Below are positions 10,504 through 19,087 of a stretch of 40,608 bases of DNA, piece after piece. This stretch comes from Burkholderiaceae bacterium (GTDB taxonomy: Bacteria > Pseudomonadota > Gammaproteobacteria > Burkholderiales > Burkholderiaceae_C). The notes beneath the pieces were generated by a model that was given only the letters and a program-made list of their open reading frames with translations, searched no databases and was not told the DNA's origin. Within the stretch, counting starts at the first letter, position 1, and every line of letters starts with the position of its first letter. The position numbers and the translations under genes are program-made. Location: NCBI GenBank assembly GCA_013360485.1, contig JABWBN010000011.1, positions 1 through 40,608 on the forward strand. Reading direction: 5' to 3'.

Positions 10504-11418
10504 TCAGGCGCGCCGCAATCGCCTGCACAAGCCGGTGGCCAGCGCCAGCAGAACGGCCGCCAGCAGGCTGTGCAGCACCGTGATGGCCAGCGGCATCGGT
10601 CCAGAACGCATCAGCCAGCCCAGCAGGGGCCCCGAAACCGCGACGGTGGCCAGTGCCATCGCCGGGCCAGGCAGGCTTCGCCGCGCGCCCCAGGCGACGA
10701 CCAGGGCTACCACGACGGTGAGCGCGCCACTGACTGTGTGCAGTTGCAGCACCGCCTGGCGTTGAGGCGCATGCATCGAAGGCGGCAGCGACGCGTTCGA
10801 ACGCATGGAATCGAAGGCGCCAGCGGCATCGGAAGGGAACAACGGACAGTTGCCATCCTGGCAGGCGGCAGCAGCAGAGCGGGCACTGACCAGCCCGCCG
10901 ATCGCTGCCTGCGCCAGCACCAGGACCATCAGCAGCACCACCATGGCCGGTAGCCAGGCCGATGTCGTGGCGCTGGAGTGATTGGCCAGCCGCGGCCGCA
11001 CGAGCATCCAGCCCAGTGCGGCCAGCAGCAGATGACCGCCCAGGAGATTGGCCTGCACCACCACCGGCAACGGCGATGGTGTGTACCTCCCGAGCAGAGC
11101 CAGCCCGACAGAGACGGCCAGCAGCACGAGCGCCGCGCAGCGCTCGCTGTAGCTCCAGCGCCGCCACCCGAACAAGGTGGCCATTAGGAACAGCAACCCG
11201 GCCAGCGACGCCGTGACCCGGTGCGCGAGCCGCACACCGCGATGCCAGCCAGGCACTTGCTCGGGCGTCAGCGACGTCTGCACCGCGTGGTCGGCACGCG
11301 TCTCGTAGCACGCCGGCCATGGCGTGCAGCCCGCGCCTCCCAGCGACAACCGCAGCATCGCACTGGAGACCGCCACGATGAGGGTGAGCGCCGCGGCCAG
11401 CGCCAGCAGCAGCTTCAT
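10504..11418 (-). CDS. ctaA: COX15/CtaA family heme A synthase
   Basis: LSLGGAGCTPWPACYE, WHRGVRLAHRVTASLAGL, VVVQANLLGGHLLLA, LQLHTVSGAL; start overlaps upstream stop (ATGA). Confidence 0.88.
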   Translation of the reverse strand: MKLLLALAAALTLIVAVSSAMLRLSLGGAGCTPWPACYETRADHAVQTSLTPEQVPGWHRGVRLAHRVTASLAGLLFLMATLFGWRRWSYSERCAALVLLAVSVGLALLGRYTPSPLPVVVQANLLGGHLLLAALGWMLVRPRLANHSSATTSAWLPAMVVLLMVLVLAQAAIGGLVSARSAAAACQDGNCPLFPSDAAGAFDSMRSNASLPPSMHAPQRQAVLQLHTVSGALTVVVALVVAWGARRSLPGPAMALATVAVSGPLLGWLMRSGPMPLAITVLHSLLAAVLLALATGLCRRLRRA

Positions 11419-12833
11419 GTGCGCGTGCGCGCCGTGCGCCAGACCACCACGATGAACAACAGGCCGCCGATGATGGCCACCAGGCCCCCGAGGCCCATCA
11501 GGCCCATGCCCGCCACCTCCTGCGGCGTGCGCAGCACCTGGGCCGCGCCGGCCACCTTGCGCTGCACGCCGTAACCTCCCGACCAGACCAGGCCCACGAT
11601 GTGCATCAGCTGACCGGCGCCGTAGATCACCGGCTGCCACACCGCCAGCCGCGACTGCGGCGTACCCAGCCCGAGCCGTGGCATCAACGCGTAGACGGTA
11701 CCCATCATCGCCAAGGTCACGCCGACGATCGAGCCGTGGTAGTGGGCTGGAATGCGCACGTCGCTGCCCTGGATCAGGAAGCCGATGCCACCGCCGATGC
11801 AGAACAGGGCGACCGACGACCACAGCGCCGAGCGCAGTGGCCGTGCCCATTGCGGGCAGCGACCGGCACGGGTGACCCCGATACCCAGCGCCAGCACCAT
11901 TGGCAGGATCGCCAACCCGCCACCGAAGCGCATGAGCCAGGTGAACAGCTTGCTGTGTTCGACGGAGCCCACATCCCAGGCGAGGTAGATCACCGGCGTG
12001 GCGAACACCGACATCAAGGCCACGCCAAACAACAGCAGCACCACCCGCGGAGACAGGGGCACGGGCACCTCCGTCAGCGTTGCCAGCCACAGCCAGCCGA
12101 CCAGCATCAGCAGAGTCCAAGTGAACTGCAGCACGTGTCCAGGGCCCCAGAACAACAGCTCGAAGTAGGTGCGATCCTCGAGCCCCTGCGCCAGCCCGTG
12201 GCGCAAGGCGAGCCAACTCCAGATCTGCGCACCCAGCGTGACGGCTGTGGCCACAGCGGCCGCGTTCAGGCCGAACCGCATGACACCCTCGCCGGGCAGG
12301 CTCAGGCCCACACGCCCAGGGAAGGCCAACGCCCTCAGTGTGACGATGCCCAGGCCCAGGCCGAACAGCACCAGCCCGTACAGGAACATGCGCGAGGTGA
12401 TCACGGGGACGTAGTTGGACATCACCGGTGCGCCGACGTCGATGAACGGCGCCGCGGCCATGGTCATGGCACCGAGCGCGCACAACGCCCAACCGGCCCA
12501 GCCGGCCTCGATCCAGCGAGCGGCGCCGGACAACGACCACAGCGACCCGGCGATGCTGACGAACCACACCAGCACCGACAGGTCGACGTGGACCACCAGC
12601 GCCACATGGAAGAAGTCGACACCTGGCAGCATCGACTGCACGCCGGGTGTGCGCGCTCCCACCAGCAGCACCGCGAACAGCCCGGACCCGACCAGTGCCG
12701 CCACGGCCAGCCAGAGCCAGGCGCGCGCCAACGGCTGCCGATCGTCCGCCGGCACGGAAAAGTCGTAGCGGTACAGCACCAACCCCGCCGCGCGGCCACT
12801 GGGCTCCAACGCCCCGGCCGGTGAAGTCTTCAT
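11415..12833 (-). CDS. Orphan heme-copper oxidoreductase subunit I-like protein
   Basis: FFHVALVVHVDLSVLVWFVSIAG, FWGPGHVLQFTWTLLMLVGW, VEHSKLFTWLMRFGGG, IPAHYHGSIVGVTLAMMGTVYALMPRLG; about 12 TM segments. Confidence 0.82.
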   Translation of the reverse strand: MKTSPAGALEPSGRAAGLVLYRYDFSVPADDRQPLARAWLWLAVAALVGSGLFAVLLVGARTPGVQSMLPGVDFFHVALVVHVDLSVLVWFVSIAGSLWSLSGAARWIEAGWAGWALCALGAMTMAAAPFIDVGAPVMSNYVPVITSRMFLYGLVLFGLGLGIVTLRALAFPGRVGLSLPGEGVMRFGLNAAAVATAVTLGAQIWSWLALRHGLAQGLEDRTYFELLFWGPGHVLQFTWTLLMLVGWLWLATLTEVPVPLSPRVVLLLFGVALMSVFATPVIYLAWDVGSVEHSKLFTWLMRFGGGLAILPMVLALGIGVTRAGRCPQWARPLRSALWSSVALFCIGGGIGFLIQGSDVRIPAHYHGSIVGVTLAMMGTVYALMPRLGLGTPQSRLAVWQPVIYGAGQLMHIVGLVWSGGYGVQRKVAGAAQVLRTPQEVAGMGLMGLGGLVAIIGGLLFIVVVWRTARTRT

Positions 12834-13357
12834 CGGATGCTGATGCCGCCTTGGTCGGCCTTGAAGTCGATCAGGACAATCTGCCCCTCGCGAACCGTGA
12901 CTTCGGCGCTACGCTCAAAGGTGGGCGCACCGGGACGCAGGTCGTCCTTGAAGTGGACCCGCAGGCGGTGGGTGCCGGCGGCGATGGGCGTGCGCCAGTA
13001 CCCGCTCGCGGCGCCGTCCTGTGCCAGGCCGGCGGGCCGGAAGCTGCGGTCGATGAGAATCTTGTCGTCGACCTCGACCCGCGCCTGCACCGGCGAGCGC
13101 GTTCGCTGGCAGTCCTGGGCTGCGCGCATCTGCGGCGGCATCTTGGCCAATTCCTCGGCAGTGCGCTGGCGACAGTCGGTGGCGAACTTGCCGGGGTGGC
13201 TGAACGACAGGCGCAGCAGGCCGTGGCCCGGAGGCAGCAGCGAGACCGGGGGCTGCGAGGCAAAGTAGCCCACGAACGCGGCGAACAACGCGTACAGCAC
13301 GATCTGGCCGGTCCACTGAAGCGGACCGAGTCGCTGTTTCGGCAGGGTTTCAGTCAT
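12830..13357 (-). CDS. Uncharacterised protein with one N-terminal TM segment and a predicted periplasmic beta-rich domain
   Basis: MTETLPKQRLGPLQWTGQIVLYALFAAFVGYFAS...; ATGA overlap with the downstream gene and overlap with the upstream stop. Confidence 0.7.
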   Translation of the reverse strand: MTETLPKQRLGPLQWTGQIVLYALFAAFVGYFASQPPVSLLPPGHGLLRLSFSHPGKFATDCRQRTAEELAKMPPQMRAAQDCQRTRSPVQARVEVDDKILIDRSFRPAGLAQDGAASGYWRTPIAAGTHRLRVHFKDDLRPGAPTFERSAEVTVREGQIVLIDFKADQGGISIR

Positions 13358-14936
13358 CGGAGTTCTCCTGGATGGGTAGAGTATCGAGGCGATCGCGCCA
13401 CTGAGCGACTTGTTCGGCCAAGGCCTCACCCTGTTCGCGGGCGGCCCAGACCAGATGCACACGGTCGCGCGACACCTGCGCCCGCAGGTGGGGCATGCGT
13501 TCGCCGGCCAGGCGCTGGGCGGTCCATTGGGGACCGAGCCGGTACTCGCAATCGCCCGGCGGGCAGCCGGTGACCAGCACGCCATCGGCGCCGTGCCGCA
13601 GCGCATACTCAATGAAGACCGGTGGCCAAAATGCCGTGCAGGCCGACGCGATCATCTGAACGCCTGGCAACGGTTGCGGCAACCGTGCGGCATGCTCGCA
13701 ACCGAGCACCAGCACCCGCGGGTGTGGCTGAGCTTCGAGGTGCTTCAGCGCAGCATCCAGTCGCTCACGTTCGCCTTGCAGCGGTGTACCGGGCAGGTCG
13801 ATGCCGGTGGTCACAGCGGCGCTGCGCCGAAACGGCGTGGCCGAGGGGCAGGCGCCGACGCACACGCCGCACGCTGCGCAAAGATCGGGGTCGACCAGAG
13901 CCATGCGCGATGCGGGGCGCAACGGATGGGGCACCATGGTGACCGCGGCATAGGGGCAGTCCTGCAGGCACAACGTGCAGCCGTTGCAATGCACGGGATC
14001 GACCACCGCGGGTGGGCCAACGCGAGCAGGTGCAACGGCGCCCGGCTCAGTTGCGGCGCGCCCCTGGCGCGACCTTGGCAACCAAGGCAGGGCCACGAGG
14101 AGCACCGTGGCCAACACCAGCACCGACCACGTGAGTATCGGCGCGCGATCGGCCAAGGGCAAAGCGACGAGGTAGAACCAGTCCAGGTCGACCGCCATCG
14201 GCTGGCGGCCCGGGTCGGCGCGCGGCATCGACAGGGCCGGCCAGAACAGCGCCAGCAGCATGAGGGTGATGAACGTGCCAGCGGCCAGCCGCCGATGCGG
14301 CTGTGTCTGGGGGCGCGCCAACCGCACGATATGCACCCACAGGCCCAGCAGCAGCAGCAAAGGCACCCCGATGTGCAAGAACGCGAGCAGACTGAAGAAC
14401 CGGTCGGTCACCGCCTGGGCATCGAGGAAGTTGCGCACGACCTCGAGGGTCACCCCGGGCAGCACCGACATCCACTCGAGCACGGAGACGCCGACGTACA
14501 GCGCGCGCTCGTCCCAGACCATCCAGTAGCCGATGATGCCCGAAATCACGGCCAGCCACAGCAGCGGCACGCCGCTGACCCAGGTGAACCAGCGGAACGC
14601 GCGGTAGCGGCCCATCAGAGCCTCGCGCAACAGATGCACGGCGCTGACCAGCAACAAGGCGTCGGATGCATAGCGATGCAGGCCGCGCATCAGGCCACCG
14701 GTGTACGGTTGGTCCGCGTTCATTTCGTGGACCGATCGCCATGCACCGTCGACGCTGGTCTCGTAGAGCGCGTAGATCCAGAAGCCCGAGGCGACCACGA
14801 TCCACAGCAGCCAGACTGCCAGCGCACCCAGTTGGCGCAGCGGATTGGCTTGGCAGCCGAACACACGATCGAAGCCCTGCTCCACACGGCGAACCAGCCG
14901 CACGGCAGCCGCGTCGGGCGCAGCTGGCACCATCAC
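13350..14936 (-). CDS. Fusion: cytochrome b N-terminal (PetB-like) + 2x[4Fe-4S] ferredoxin + MvhD/FrhD-type hydrogenase iron-sulfur domain
   Basis: GLMRGLHRYASDALLLVSAVHLL and FLHIGVPLLLLLGLWVHIVRL (four heme His); CNGCTLCLQDCPYA and CAACGVCVGACPSA; RVLVLGCEHAARL...ADGVLVTGCPPGDCEYRLG. Confidence 0.88.
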   Translation of the reverse strand: MMVPAAPDAAAVRLVRRVEQGFDRVFGCQANPLRQLGALAVWLLWIVVASGFWIYALYETSVDGAWRSVHEMNADQPYTGGLMRGLHRYASDALLLVSAVHLLREALMGRYRAFRWFTWVSGVPLLWLAVISGIIGYWMVWDERALYVGVSVLEWMSVLPGVTLEVVRNFLDAQAVTDRFFSLLAFLHIGVPLLLLLGLWVHIVRLARPQTQPHRRLAAGTFITLMLLALFWPALSMPRADPGRQPMAVDLDWFYLVALPLADRAPILTWSVLVLATVLLVALPWLPRSRQGRAATEPGAVAPARVGPPAVVDPVHCNGCTLCLQDCPYAAVTMVPHPLRPASRMALVDPDLCAACGVCVGACPSATPFRRSAAVTTGIDLPGTPLQGERERLDAALKHLEAQPHPRVLVLGCEHAARLPQPLPGVQMIASACTAFWPPVFIEYALRHGADGVLVTGCPPGDCEYRLGPQWTAQRLAGERMPHLRAQVSRDRVHLVWAAREQGEALAEQVAQWRDRLDTLPIQENSDD

Positions 14937-15934
14937 GTGCTCCGTGGCCGCCGCAACTCCCGAATCATGAACCAGGCGAGGGCACCCAAGAACGTGATGC
15001 CGCAGAACAGTTCGAAGAACAACGAGTAGTTGAGCTTGTAATTGCCGCTGGAGGGGTCGTAAACCGTGCAGTACAACTTGACCTTCAGCCAGATGTTCTC
15101 CACCGACAGCCGTTGCGCGGCCTCGCCGGACATCACAGCCTTTAGCGGCCCGATGAACTGCGGCAGGTCGATGGTGTCACCATAGACCTGCGCGGCAATC
15201 ATGCCCTGTGCGTCGACGATGGTCGCCTGCGTGATGTGATCGAAACCCTTGGGCGTGGCGGTGTAGCTGAATCCGAAGGCACGCAGCAGCGCCGGCACGT
15301 CGTCGGTGCGGGGGCTCAGGAATCGCCAGCGTTCGTCGACGATGCGTGCCTGTCGCGCAAACGCGCCCATCGCCTCGGGCGTGTCGAAGGGCTGGTTGAA
15401 TCCAATGCTCAGCACATGGAAGCCATCCGCGCCGAGTGCCGTTCGGGCAGCCGCCACGGCCTTCATCAATCCCTGGGTGGCCACCGGGCATGCCTGGTAG
15501 CAGCCGGTGTAGACGAAGCTCACCACGACCGGCTTGCCGCGCAGGTCGGCCAGCGTCAAGCGACGATTCTGATGGTCGGTGAACACCATGGCCTCGACCG
15601 GCCCGAGGGGCTGGCCGATCACCGCCTGACTGGCCTGAAGCGCGGCGTTCCAGCCCGCTGCGACCTCGGGCGCCACGCCAGCGCCCTGCGCACGGACCGC
15701 ATGGCCGACGCACGCGAGCAGGACGACCAAGCCTGCCCAGATGAGTCGCCAGGCGGCATGTGCCAAAGGCCGAGTGTGACGACGCGCGCGCGCCGGCCAA
15801 CCCAGCGAACAGGACCCGCCCGGCTGTTGCCAGCCGGCGGGGCCCTGCGTGGGATATGGGCCATCCGTCGAGCGGGTGGCTCCGCGGTGCCGGCCACCGC
15901 CGGCGACGGTGGCCGACTGCGGGAGGGGGGTCAT
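14933..15934 (-). CDS. SCO1/SenC family copper chaperone with C-terminal TM extension (start uncertain; could be internal near 15.77 kb)
   Basis: LRGKPVVVSFVYTGCYQACPVATQGLMKAV with CxxxCP, VLSIGFNQPFDTPEAMGAF; C-terminal LNYSLFFELFCGITFLGALAWFMIRELR. ATG at 15934 overlaps the ctaB stop. Confidence 0.88.
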   Translation of the reverse strand: MTPLPQSATVAGGGRHRGATRSTDGPYPTQGPAGWQQPGGSCSLGWPARARRHTRPLAHAAWRLIWAGLVVLLACVGHAVRAQGAGVAPEVAAGWNAALQASQAVIGQPLGPVEAMVFTDHQNRRLTLADLRGKPVVVSFVYTGCYQACPVATQGLMKAVAAARTALGADGFHVLSIGFNQPFDTPEAMGAFARQARIVDERWRFLSPRTDDVPALLRAFGFSYTATPKGFDHITQATIVDAQGMIAAQVYGDTIDLPQFIGPLKAVMSGEAAQRLSVENIWLKVKLYCTVYDPSSGNYKLNYSLFFELFCGITFLGALAWFMIRELRRPRST

Positions 15935-16794
15935 GCGATAGCGGCGTCGACCATCACGCCGATCAACACCAGCGACAGCTCGACCAACGATGCCGCAAAA
16001 CTGCGCATGGCACGGGAGCGGTTGGGCTGCAACTGCAGGCGCAATGCCTCGACCACGAACCAGATACCGCCCAACGCAGCCAGTACCGTGGTCACCCAGC
16101 CGCCCGACATCAGGCCCAGGGCCACCGTCAGGATCAGCAGGGCCACGGCATGGCCCGTGATGGCCCAGGCTGCGATCCGGTCGCCCTTGGCCACCGGCAG
16201 CATGGGCACACCAGCAGCGGCGTAGTCGTCGCGAAATGCAATGGCCAGGCTCCAGAAGTGCGGCGGTGTCCACAGGAACAGCACGATGGTCAGCAGCCAG
16301 GCTTGCGGCGACAGGGCCGGATCGACCGCAGCCGCTCCGGCCAATACGGCAAAGCTGCCTGCCAGGCCGCCAATAACGATGTTCCACCAGGTGCGGCGCT
16401 TGAGCCACACCGTGTAGACCACCGCATATACCAGCGCACCAGCCACCGTGTAGATGGCTGCCGGCCCGTTGCTGATGGACCAAGCGACAAGCCCGGACAG
16501 CAGCACCATCGCGATGATCAGGGCCAGCCATCCGGCATGAGGCGTGAGCGCCCCGGTAGCGAACGGTCGGCCCTTGGTGCGCTTCATCAGCCGGTCGAGG
16601 TCAGCCTCCCACCACTGGTTGAAGGCCCCCGCGGCGGCCGAGGCCACCAACACGCACAGGAACAGCAGCGCCACCCCCGCCCAGCCGGGCCCGCGCCCGG
16701 GCTGGACCGCCACGCCGCCCAGCGCGGTGACGGCGATCACCACCCCGATGCGCAGCTTGAACAGCGAGAACAACTCGCGGGTTGCGATGCTCAT
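15931..16794 (-). CDS. ctaB: Protoheme IX farnesyltransferase (heme O synthase)
   Basis: GAFNQWWEADLDRLMKRTKGRPFATGALTPHAG, LFLWTPPHFWSLAIAFRDDYAAAGVPMLPVAKG. Confidence 0.95.
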   Translation of the reverse strand: MSIATRELFSLFKLRIGVVIAVTALGGVAVQPGRGPGWAGVALLFLCVLVASAAAGAFNQWWEADLDRLMKRTKGRPFATGALTPHAGWLALIIAMVLLSGLVAWSISNGPAAIYTVAGALVYAVVYTVWLKRRTWWNIVIGGLAGSFAVLAGAAAVDPALSPQAWLLTIVLFLWTPPHFWSLAIAFRDDYAAAGVPMLPVAKGDRIAAWAITGHAVALLILTVALGLMSGGWVTTVLAALGGIWFVVEALRLQLQPNRSRAMRSFAASLVELSLVLIGVMVDAAIA

Positions 16795-16810
16795 GGACAG
16801 GCTCCGCGGG

Positions 16811-18514
16811 TCAGCTCAGGCCCCACACCGTGGACAGGTACTTCCAGTTCACGAAGTAGTAGAGCACGAACGCACCCAGGAACACGAGGGCGAAGACGAA
16901 GGTGCCCGGGACGCCGACATGGGCTTCCTGGCCGCCATGCCCAGTCAGGGCGCTGGCCACCGGCATCTTCAGCACCGTACCCTTGGTGGAGTAGGTGCCT
17001 TCGTCGAGCTTCTTGCCGAAGAGGATGGTGAGCACGGTCAGGCCGATGTAGATCGCACCGCCGACAACGGCGGCAACGCCCGACACCCCGACGATGGCCA
17101 TCATCAGCCACGCAGACCCCGGGAACTCATAGGGCAGCGCGGTACCGGCGAAGCTCATGTCCCAGTGGCGGCGGGGTACACCCAGCGTACCGGCACCCAT
17201 CATGGCCAGGCAGAACACCCCCATGCCACCGCCGAACAGGTAAGGCTGCCACTTGGCCAGGCCAGGCATCAGCACCTCGCGGTTGAACAGCGTCGGCAGC
17301 AGGAACCAGGTCAGCGACATGAACGCCAGCGTGGTACCGATCACGACCGTGGCGTGGAAGTGGCCCGGCACGTAGATGGTGTTGTGGATCAGCATGTTGA
17401 GCTGCTCCGTACCCATCATCACGCCGGTGATCCCTCCCAGGAAGCCGAAGCCGATGAGCGAGATGAACATGCCCGAGAACACCGGGTTGCCCCAGGGCGC
17501 CTTGCGGATCCACTCGAACAGGCCCTTGGTGTAGCCCTTGCGACGCTGCGCGGCTTCGATGGCACCCGGCACGGTCAGGCCGTGGATCATCGACGCCAGC
17601 ACCGCCAGGTACATGGCGTAGCTGGTGTTGAAGACCTTCCACTCGACCGACAGGCCGGGGTCGGACAACAGGTGGTGCGCGCTGGCCAGTTGCAGGAAGA
17701 AGATGTACAGGGTGAAGGCCATGCGCGACACACGCTCGCTCATCGGCTTGGCGCCGAAGACGATGGCGGCGATGGCGTACCACACCGCGATGTGCGCGCT
17801 GACGTTGATCTGCTGCGACGAGTGACCGAAGGCCCACCAGATCGTGCGGTACATCAGCGGATCGATGGTCTTGATGTAGCCCAGCGACCACAGGAAGGTC
17901 GGGATCAGGATGATGGCGCCCGAAGCGATCGTGAAGATCGCGATGATGCAGGCGGTCATCGCCCCGAAGGTGACCAGCGGGATCGAGCCTTCATAGGTCT
18001 TCTCTGCCTTGGCCACGACCAGCGTGCCCAGGAAGATGAAGCAGGCGATCAGCGCGCCGACGGCGAACAGGATCAGGCCCAGGTAGAAGGCCGGGTGCGC
18101 CGGCAGCGGCACGTAGGAGGTCATCATCACCGTCGCGTTGCCGGTGAAGATGGCCACGTTGAACGTGACGGCGCCGATGATCATCAGCGCAAATGCGAGC
18201 CAAGCCAGCTTGGGTGTCGCCAGTCGACATCTCAAGAGCGTTGACGAGCAGAAGTAGAGGATCGCCACCTCGAAGAAGATGATCCAGACCACCAGCATGT
18301 CCAGGCCGTGGGCCGTGAGGATCATGTAGAAGGTGTCTGCACCCACCAGGTGCACCGCTTGCCAGCGCGTGAGCGTGATCAGCAGTGCGAGGACGCCCCC
18401 GACCAGCAGCGCCACCACGGCCGCGACTGCGTTGAGCTTGATCAGCCCCTCGGCCGACTTGTGATATTGAAGCCCCGTGCGGGGGCAGATGCGGAACAGG
18501 TCCGTGCTTGCCAT
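16811..18514 (-). CDS. Heme-copper oxidoreductase subunit I, predicted nitric oxide reductase type (Gln at active-site Tyr position)
   Basis: Six metal-ligand His conserved: TAHGLDMLVVW (H69), FGHSSQQINVSAH (H231), ASAHHLLSDPG (H280/H281), VPGHFHATVV (H385/H387). Position +4 from H231 is Q235. Confidence 0.88.
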   Translation of the reverse strand: MASTDLFRICPRTGLQYHKSAEGLIKLNAVAAVVALLVGGVLALLITLTRWQAVHLVGADTFYMILTAHGLDMLVVWIIFFEVAILYFCSSTLLRCRLATPKLAWLAFALMIIGAVTFNVAIFTGNATVMMTSYVPLPAHPAFYLGLILFAVGALIACFIFLGTLVVAKAEKTYEGSIPLVTFGAMTACIIAIFTIASGAIILIPTFLWSLGYIKTIDPLMYRTIWWAFGHSSQQINVSAHIAVWYAIAAIVFGAKPMSERVSRMAFTLYIFFLQLASAHHLLSDPGLSVEWKVFNTSYAMYLAVLASMIHGLTVPGAIEAAQRRKGYTKGLFEWIRKAPWGNPVFSGMFISLIGFGFLGGITGVMMGTEQLNMLIHNTIYVPGHFHATVVIGTTLAFMSLTWFLLPTLFNREVLMPGLAKWQPYLFGGGMGVFCLAMMGAGTLGVPRRHWDMSFAGTALPYEFPGSAWLMMAIVGVSGVAAVVGGAIYIGLTVLTILFGKKLDEGTYSTKGTVLKMPVASALTGHGGQEAHVGVPGTFVFALVFLGAFVLYYFVNWKYLSTVWGLS

Positions 18515-18532
18515 GTTCTTGTCTCCGCGCGG

Positions 18533-19072
18533 TTACTTCACGTACAGCTTGGACACCATCTTGTGGTGGCCGATGCCGCAGAATTCGTTGCAGACGATGG
18601 CGTAAGTGCCAGCCCGGTTGGGCGTGATCGTCACCACGTGCTGGTAGCCCGGGATCACCTGAATGTTGATGTTCTCCGGCTGCAGCGAGAAGCCGTGCTG
18701 GTAGTCCATCGAAGTCAGGTGCAGGCGGTAGGTCTTGTCCTTCTCGAGCTCGAGCATCGGCCACCATGCCCACAGGCGAGCCACCAGATAGACGTCGGAG
18801 CCAGCCGGCGGCTTGACGACCGGAATCTTCTCGTCGGTCTCGGTGCGCACGGTGTACTTGTCCACCATTTCCTGTGCAGCGCGCGAGAACTGCTCGGGCT
18901 TGACCTTGTAGGTCTCGGTGGAGAGGTTCTGCCTGCCGTACAGATGCCAATACGGCATCATGAAGAACATCACCATGCACCAGGCAAAGGCGATGAGGAC
19001 CCAGAGGATTTCAACCCTGTCGATCGGTTGTTTCCACCAGATTCGTTGTTCGGGCGGGAGGATGGCACTCAT
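18533..19072 (-). CDS. Cytochrome c oxidase subunit II-like CuA protein
   Basis: Single N-terminal TM; CuA motif YAIVCNEFCGIGHHKMVSKLYV with upstream His (SMDYQHGFSL). Confidence 0.92.
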   Translation of the reverse strand: MSAILPPEQRIWWKQPIDRVEILWVLIAFAWCMVMFFMMPYWHLYGRQNLSTETYKVKPEQFSRAAQEMVDKYTVRTETDEKIPVVKPPAGSDVYLVARLWAWWPMLELEKDKTYRLHLTSMDYQHGFSLQPENINIQVIPGYQHVVTITPNRAGTYAIVCNEFCGIGHHKMVSKLYVK

Positions 19073-19087
19073 GTGTCGGCTCCTGGA

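Noticed and set aside
16544-18244. Plus-strand 566-aa ORF opposite ctaB and subunit I
   Set aside because: Antisense, extremely His/Asp/Gln/Arg-rich, overlaps conserved metal-ligand motifs of subunit I.
16811-19072. Reading subunits I/II as an ordinary aa3/ba3 cytochrome c oxidase
   Set aside because: CuA and metal-ligand His fit, but Gln replaces the active-site Tyr and the neighbourhood is NO-centred; a CuA-type NO reductase fits better, though still unproven.
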